Source of the DNA: Myxococcales bacterium
Lineage (GTDB): Bacteria; Myxococcota_C; UBA6777
Assembly (NCBI GenBank): GCA_020632975.1
Contig: JACKEL010000016.1
Coordinates: 1-64,000 of the forward strand
Length of the DNA: 64,000 nt
Direction: 5' to 3'
Made by a program: the position numbers and the translations under genes. Below are positions 59,405 to 64,000 of the stretch, in pieces (positions within the stretch are counted from its first letter, which is position 1; the number at the start of each line of letters is the position of its first letter). The notes beneath the pieces were generated by a model. That model searched no databases, was not told where the DNA came from, and saw only the letters and a list, made by a program, of their open reading frames with translations.

Positions 59405-60778
59405 TTAGAGGCAGTGTAAGCGGGAACGCCCGTCCATCCCGCTGGGACGGCGTACACCAAGCAACCAAAGTGCGGTTGCAGCAGTATCATACGTGTGGAT
59501 AGGCGAAGAAAGCGCACAACGTTTCTTTTTCAAAGCACCCCCACCAAGGATCCAAGGGATATGGCGATCTTGTGGATGTGCGGTCCCGTGGGTGCGATCG
59601 TGTCCTCCATGATCAGCGGTCAAGATCAAGGCTGTTTCATCCCACCACTTTCGTTCTCGTAGGTAACGCACCAAACGTCCCAAAGACTCATCACTGCGCA
59701 CCAAAGCCCGACGATACGCACTTGAGGGCGCAACAGCAGGCGAGCGAACCTCGTTGCCCCAACCAAACCAGTGACCCGCCCGATCGGGGTCACGAAGATG
59801 CCAGAACACAAACCGCAACGGATGTTGTTGGAGATGCGAAAGCAAGCCTGCCAAGACATCCAAAGCATGCGCATGTCGGCGAAACACAAGATAGCGATCG
59901 CGTTTTTGTACAAGGTGCATCAGCTTTTTCTTTGAAACAAAAAAGCCCGCAGCAAGGCCGTCTTTGCTCATCAAATCAAGGATCGTTGGGACATGAATCG
60001 CACCACGTCTTTTTTGAAAGCTGTTCCAACGCACCCCATGATGCTCCACTTTCAAGCCCGTCAACATCGACGTATGCGATGGTAACGTCAGACTGGGGAT
60101 CACTGTGCGCGCTGAAAAAGTCCCAAGCCCCTCGCGTAACAACTCCGAAACAGCGGGGAGTTTCCCACGCTTCATCATCTCTCTCATCACAGAGGCTTTG
60201 GCGCCATCCCAACTGATCAAAAACAAACGCCGCGCCAACGGCTTGCGCAAAGAAACACCCCGAACCAACGGGGCGCGGCCGCCTTGGGACTTTTTCTTCT
60301 TGACCTTCGCTCTAGAAGGAGCAGATGACAAAGCCCCACCCGAAAGAGGAGATCGGCTCGGCGTACGGGGCGCCATCTGTTTGAGCGTTTGAGCAAGAGG
60401 CTTCTTCGTCAGAGACCTCTTTTGCGAAGAACGCACATCAACCTTAGAAAACAAAAATGGAGTCACAACCGTCGCTTTTCGTAGGGGCGCTTCTGAAAAG
60501 GTGCGAACTTTACGTTGCACCTGCAACTCATCTTGCCCCGTTCCCCAAACCCACAACAAACCACCACACACCACCAAGCGCAACCCTGGACGCAGCAAGG
60601 GCTGAAGTCCTTGCAGACGCTCTTGCAACATGCTCTGCCACTGGCCAAGCAAAGCCCACACACTCAAACGTTCGGCGTGTGTGCTACGCATACGGCCCTC
60701 AACAGGAAGCGGGGGCTGCCAAGCGGCTTGGTGACCCGAAAAAATCGAAGGTTTGGGAAAAAATGATTTATCCAACAT
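59405..60778 (-). CDS. Type I phosphodiesterase/alkaline phosphatase superfamily protein
   Basis: About 457 residues. A hydrophobic segment near 65-80 and a basic Lys/Ser/Pro stretch to residue 185 precede the catalytic domain. Its metal and nucleophile motifs are LISWDGAK, SLTLPSHTSMLTG (Thr nucleophile), HLRDPDRAGHWFGWG and TADHGGHDRTHG, as in nucleotide pyrophosphatase/phosphodiesterases. The hydrophobic segment suggests a single membrane anchor with the enzyme outside the cytoplasm. The start at 60778 is tentative. Substrates could be nucleotides, phospholipid headgroups or other phosphodiesters. Confidence 0.8.
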   Translation of the reverse strand: MLDKSFFPKPSIFSGHQAAWQPPLPVEGRMRSTHAERLSVWALLGQWQSMLQERLQGLQPLLRPGLRLVVCGGLLWVWGTGQDELQVQRKVRTFSEAPLRKATVVTPFLFSKVDVRSSQKRSLTKKPLAQTLKQMAPRTPSRSPLSGGALSSAPSRAKVKKKKSQGGRAPLVRGVSLRKPLARRLFLISWDGAKASVMREMMKRGKLPAVSELLREGLGTFSARTVIPSLTLPSHTSMLTGLKVEHHGVRWNSFQKRRGAIHVPTILDLMSKDGLAAGFFVSKKKLMHLVQKRDRYLVFRRHAHALDVLAGLLSHLQQHPLRFVFWHLRDPDRAGHWFGWGNEVRSPAVAPSSAYRRALVRSDESLGRLVRYLRERKWWDETALILTADHGGHDRTHGTAHPQDRHIPWILGGGALKKKRCALSSPIHTYDTAATALWLLGVRRPSGMDGRSRLHCL

Positions 60779-61083
60779 CTTTCCATCCAAACAATGCTTG
60801 CATACACCTTTTTCAACAAAGGCGACTTCTCTGGATCTTCTCCTTGGGTGCGTAAAAAGTTACACGCTCCATGCCCAAGAAACTATCTTTCGCGGGCCAC
60901 TTTCAAAAAACAGGCCACCCTTCTGGCATTTCTTTTTGGCATGAGCTTCCAAGCGTCTTTTGCCTTGTGCTTGAAGGGAGCGAGGATCTATGTTATCCCT
61001 TGCGGGCGAGGTAAAGCGCCAACGAGCGCCCACCCGCGCGAAGCAAACGCCCCAAGCAAAGTCACGCGAACAGGAGCCTGTGC
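60779..61083. other. Intergenic region, about 300 bp
   Basis: A 97-codon plus-strand frame runs from 60794 and its stop overlaps the TTG of the next gene. It has no ribosome site and no recognisable features, so it is not called as a gene. Nothing else is seen. Confidence 0.35.
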
Positions 61084-61416
61084 TTGAGCACGCCCCCACC
61101 AAAAAACCACCCTCTTCAAGCCCGTGTGGAGGCCTTGCGCCAACAGTGGATGTTGCGCGATCTCCTACGCTTTCTCCTCCCTGTGTTGGGGCATCTGCTG
61201 TTTTCTATCTTTTTGTTGCCACGAAACTGGCTCACTGCCGTGTTGGTCTTTTTCACGCCTTACTACGCGGCTTACGTCGTCTTCGAGTTTTGGTATGGTA
61301 GCCAAGAACGCAAAAAGTGGCGCGTGATCCCCGCGATGAGTTGGACCTTCAACCTCACTCTTTTCATCTTACTTCTCGCCATCGCCGTCTGGCTACGTCA
61401 GCAGTTTCGCCCCTGA
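61084..61416 (+). CDS. Small membrane protein
   Basis: A protein of about 110 residues with three hydrophobic segments: roughly 28-44, 48-68 and 85-103. I do not recognise it. The TTG at 61084 is the start because AGGAG lies seven bases upstream; no ATG is available before the first membrane segment. It is divergent from the phosphodiesterase gene and stands alone. A role as a membrane subunit or stress protein cannot be decided. Confidence 0.65.
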   Translation: MSTPPPKNHPLQARVEALRQQWMLRDLLRFLLPVLGHLLFSIFLLPRNWLTAVLVFFTPYYAAYVVFEFWYGSQERKKWRVIPAMSWTFNLTLFILLLAIAVWLRQQFRP

Positions 61417-61497
61417 GCCCAAGCCTGTCTCCCCACCGCCAAAAGCCCTTCCCACACACTCCCCAAACAGAATAAACGTGCCATCTTCATTACACGA

Positions 61498-61527
61498 TTG
61501 AACTTTCTGCAAAGTTTACGTTACAAT
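61498..61527 (+). promoter_or_regulatory. Probable sigma-70-type promoter of the PEP-repeat lipoprotein
   Basis: TTGAAC at 61498 and TACAAT at 61522 are separated by 18 bases, a good match to the -35 and -10 boxes. They lie 46 bases before the ATG, which has its own AAGGAG. Confidence 0.5.
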
Positions 61528-61572
61528 GCCCGTCGGCATCATGCATACGAAGCGTAAGGAAGGAGTTTTTTC

Positions 61573-62820
61573 ATGCCAACAAGGATGCGATCTTTTTTTC
61601 TTTCAAGCCTTTGGCTTACATTGCTAACCTTTACTTTGAGCATCACCACCGTGAACTGTGGTGGTGAAGTCGTCAACGAAAACAATGCTGAAACCACAGG
61701 AGACGGTGGCATCAGCAAAGACGGCGTCACAACAGACGGCCAAACCGAGCCTCAAGCCGAGCCCACAGTTGAGCCCCAAGCCGAGCCCACTGCGGAACCC
61801 CAAGCCGAGCCCCAAGCAGAGCCCACTGTGGAACCCCAAGCCGAGCCCACTGTGGAGCCCACCGCAGAACCGACTGTGGAGCCCACAACAGATGCAGGCG
61901 AAGCAATCCCTGAGACGCCCGCAGAGATCAACCCAGACCTTCCCGAAGCCATCATCCCCGAGATCGCGCAAGGAACGGGTGCTTTCCACGTCAACCAACT
62001 CTTTATCGTGATGGACCCCAACGATGGTTTCGACCTTAACGGTGACATGACGGTCGATAACCGTTTTGGCGAACTCCTCGGAAGCATCGCACTTTTGCTT
62101 GCCGCATTTGGCGCAGATGTCCAACAACAAATCACGGATCAGATCACGTCCCAACGCCTCATCTTGCTCCTTGAACTCGCAAACAACACAGACCCCACTG
62201 TCCAAACAGGTACTGTGGACGTGAACTTCTACATCGGCCAAAAAAGCTCGGTACCCGGCACTTTCGGCGTCGATCCCTCTTCGATTGATGCAAATGGAAA
62301 TGCTGTGATCAGCTTCAAAAATGTCACGGTCAACAATGGTGTTGTCACCGCAGGACCTGGCGACTTCCGCCTGAACCTCGCGCTTTTCCCTGGGCAACCC
62401 GCACTTCCCGTCACATTGAAGATGACCCGCATCACCTTCCAAGTCGATCCCCAACTTCGCGTCCTTACCGCAGGCAAGCTCGGCGGCGCACTCCCCATGT
62501 GGAGCCTCGACTTGATCGACGGTATCAACAACCAAACCGTCCTCCAGCTCCTCGTGGGCTTGAACCCTCGCCTTGCGCAGCCTGATATCGACCTTGATGC
62601 GGATGGCCTTGAGAAGTTCAACCTCCAAGGAAGCACGCTTGAGTGTGTGGATGGCGACGGAACCACCAAGTTCACCGCACCTACCGCATGTCACCCAGGC
62701 GTCCCCAACTGCACCGCCAAAAGCTGTGCGGTGGACACGCGCATGACAGACGGGATCTCTACGGTCTTCCGTTTCAACGCTTCCGCCATCACCATCGTGA
62801 AGCCCACACCCGCTCCCTAA
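61573..62820 (+). CDS. Lipoprotein with Glu/Pro tandem repeat linker
   Basis: A 415-residue lipoprotein. The leader ends in VNC, and residues 57-105 are a tandem array of PQAEP, PTVEP and PTAEP units. After that comes an all-beta domain of about 280 residues (GTVDVNFYIG, NAVISFKNVTVNNG, LPVTLKMTRITFQVDP, IDLDADGLEKFNLQG) that I do not recognise. Two cysteine pairs near the end may form disulfides. AAGGAG lies before the ATG and a good promoter precedes it. It is probably an abundant outer-membrane or periplasmic lipoprotein of unknown role. Confidence 0.8.
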   Translation: MPTRMRSFFLSSLWLTLLTFTLSITTVNCGGEVVNENNAETTGDGGISKDGVTTDGQTEPQAEPTVEPQAEPTAEPQAEPQAEPTVEPQAEPTVEPTAEPTVEPTTDAGEAIPETPAEINPDLPEAIIPEIAQGTGAFHVNQLFIVMDPNDGFDLNGDMTVDNRFGELLGSIALLLAAFGADVQQQITDQITSQRLILLLELANNTDPTVQTGTVDVNFYIGQKSSVPGTFGVDPSSIDANGNAVISFKNVTVNNGVVTAGPGDFRLNLALFPGQPALPVTLKMTRITFQVDPQLRVLTAGKLGGALPMWSLDLIDGINNQTVLQLLVGLNPRLAQPDIDLDADGLEKFNLQGSTLECVDGDGTTKFTAPTACHPGVPNCTAKSCAVDTRMTDGISTVFRFNASAITIVKPTPAP

Positions 62821-62884
62821 TCCTCCCTTTTTCCGCGATGATCGTCACCTCCCCCCTGCATCAGACCATGTTCACGGCCCTCAC

Positions 62885-63811
62885 TCACCAAGCATAACGC
62901 ACACCCGTCCACTCTTCTGACATCTCCCACAAACGACGGGCATCATCCTGATTGTGCGAAGCTTTGTTGGACTGCACAAGGATCGGATAACCCGTCATCT
63001 GAAAAAGATTGCGTGGCCCAAAGTACTGCCCCCCCTGTACATTTGGGTCCGCACATCCACGCAGACTCGGCAAAGCCCCCATCGCAGCGCTCTGCACAAA
63101 CAAACGAACGATGGGCGCAAACCACTTCACCACAAAGAGATGGTTCCCTAAGTTGGTATCCGATCCACCAGGATGCGCTGCAACGGCGATGGCTTCGATG
63201 TTATGCGCATCAAACAAACGCTGAAGCTCATAAGTAAAGAGTAGGTTCGCAAGTTTAGCGCGCCCGTACGCAAGGGTGCTTGAGTACCCTTTTCCACCTT
63301 CGTACATCATGTCCTGAAAGTTCATCTTGCCCATGCGATGGCCATTACTGCTAACATTCACCACACGACAACCTGGCGTCTTTTTGATGTGGTCGAGCAA
63401 AAGTCCTGTCAACGCAAAGTGCCCGAGATGGTTGGTCCCAAACTGCCGTTCAAAACCGTCCTCTGTTTTCCCATAAGGCACCATCATAATACCCGCGTTG
63501 TTTAAGAGCACATCCAAGCGATCATACTTTTTCTGAAAGGCTTGCGCAAAGTCGCGAACAGACGCAAGGCTCGCAAGATCCAGCTTCATGAACTCCACCA
63601 GAGCATCGGGTATATCTTTCTGGATCGAGGCAAGAGCTTTTTCGGCTTTGCTTGCATCACGACAAGCCAAGACGACCTTTGCACGCTTGCGAGCCATCTC
63701 CTTTGTAGCTTCAAAACCAATCCCGCTGTTGGCTCCTGTAACGATCACAACTTTTCCTTCGAGATCGGGGACATCGCTCGTGGTCCAACGCTTCTTTTGC
63801 AAACTCGACAT
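62885..63811 (-). CDS. Short-chain dehydrogenase/reductase
   Basis: The 308-residue oxidoreductase is of the retinol-dehydrogenase/protochlorophyllide-reductase-like SDR group. It has the NAD(P)-binding TGANSGIG, LNNAG, the catalytic Ser in NVSSNGH and YGRAK for the Tyr-Lys pair. An Arg after the second strand (ACRDASKAEK) favours NADP. AAGGAG lies seven bases before the ATG. It stands alone at the end of the window; the substrate is unknown. Confidence 0.9.
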   Translation of the reverse strand: MSSLQKKRWTTSDVPDLEGKVVIVTGANSGIGFEATKEMARKRAKVVLACRDASKAEKALASIQKDIPDALVEFMKLDLASLASVRDFAQAFQKKYDRLDVLLNNAGIMMVPYGKTEDGFERQFGTNHLGHFALTGLLLDHIKKTPGCRVVNVSSNGHRMGKMNFQDMMYEGGKGYSSTLAYGRAKLANLLFTYELQRLFDAHNIEAIAVAAHPGGSDTNLGNHLFVVKWFAPIVRLFVQSAAMGALPSLRGCADPNVQGGQYFGPRNLFQMTGYPILVQSNKASHNQDDARRLWEMSEEWTGVRYAW

Positions 63812-64000
63812 CTAAGGCTCCTTTTTGTGAGTGGGGTGTCACTGGATCGTTTTGGCATCCCTGAATCTTAGGGGAAAATCCCCTTCACGCAAAGACCTCC
63901 ATTTTTCTGAGGCCCATGCTCCACAAAAACGATTTGATTCGCGTTTGTTTGCATCCCTATACTTGGTCCATAGCGAGCCAACCCCACCCCCAAAAGGAGT
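63812..64000. other. Trailing region, no gene seen
   Basis: It contains the leader of the SDR gene on the minus strand. No element was recognised up to the window end; AAAGGAGT at the very end could be the ribosome site of a gene beyond it. Confidence 0.35.

Noticed and set aside
60794..61087. 97-codon plus-strand frame whose stop overlaps the TTG start of the small membrane protein
   Set aside because: The overlap is suggestive of coupling, but there is no ribosome site, no recognisable feature and an unlikely composition.
61624..62694. Minus-strand frame of 356 codons
   Set aside because: It is antisense to the PEP-repeat lipoprotein, and its Gly/Leu/Cys-rich run mirrors the 15-base tandem repeat.
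1..64000. tRNA or rRNA genes
   Set aside because: No T-loop signature with matching acceptor arms and no rRNA core sequence was found on reading; a covariance search would be needed to exclude a tRNA fully.

Overview
This 64 kb window looks like chromosome from a Gram-negative bacterium with a deltaproteobacterial, Myxococcota-like gene style. The grounds are many outer-membrane-type lipoproteins with long Thr/Pro/Glu-rich linkers, MopE-like Cys/Asp repeats, VIT/VWA and FHA/VWA proteins, large HEAT-repeat proteins, a TonB-dependent receptor and a PilT-like ATPase. Base composition looks close to half G+C by eye. I cannot place the organism more exactly. No tRNA, rRNA, CRISPR array, prophage or transposase gene was recognised.

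Layout. 0-6.2 kb: VWA-FHA protein, PGM1-like ATP-grasp ligase, exported GH1 glycosidase, endonuclease V. 6.2-6.9 kb: a non-coding patch of degenerate repeats carrying a MITE-like insertion of about 196 bp. 6.9-12.7 kb: an archaeal/plant-type D-aminoacyl-tRNA deacylase divergent from a soluble FtsH-like protease with a small partner, then a degenerate GAF/kinase/receiver protein. 12.7-20.6 kb: HAD phosphatase, phosphatidylcholine synthase, a PhnZ-PhnY-like fusion oxygenase, a PilT-like ATPase, a second PhyH dioxygenase and an acyl-CoA synthetase. 20.8-28.5 kb: a rhodanese plus carbonic-anhydrase-like fusion, a GNAT acetyltransferase, a PMT-type glycosyltransferase and a 959-residue HEAT protein.

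28.5-34.6 kb holds the most interesting system. On the minus strand a cobalamin riboswitch precedes a TonB-dependent receptor, two paralogous beta-propeller lipoproteins and a further surface lipoprotein. The set resembles in logic the BtuB-BtuG B12 capture machinery of Bacteroidetes, but sits in an otherwise myxobacterial-looking gene neighbourhood.

34.7-42.7 kb: a hypothetical protein, alpha/beta hydrolase, TPR membrane protein, a remnant of a CrtI-like FAD desaturase, hydantoinase A/B and an Smr protein. 42.9-52.6 kb: surface or periplasmic proteins (MopE-WD40, Cys-rich repeats, VIT-VWA, carboxylesterase), a lone receiver and a PTPMT1-like phosphatase. 52.6-59.1 kb: a compact minus-strand run of HEAT protein, SF1 helicase, MORN-type protein, RNase Z-like hydrolase and RlmI-like methyltransferase. 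59.4-64 kb: a type I phosphodiesterase, small membrane protein, PEP-repeat lipoprotein and SDR oxidoreductase.

Many starts were reset from the longest open frame to an internal ATG, GTG or TTG with a good Shine-Dalgarno sequence. Family calls rest on motif recognition and memory; no search was run.
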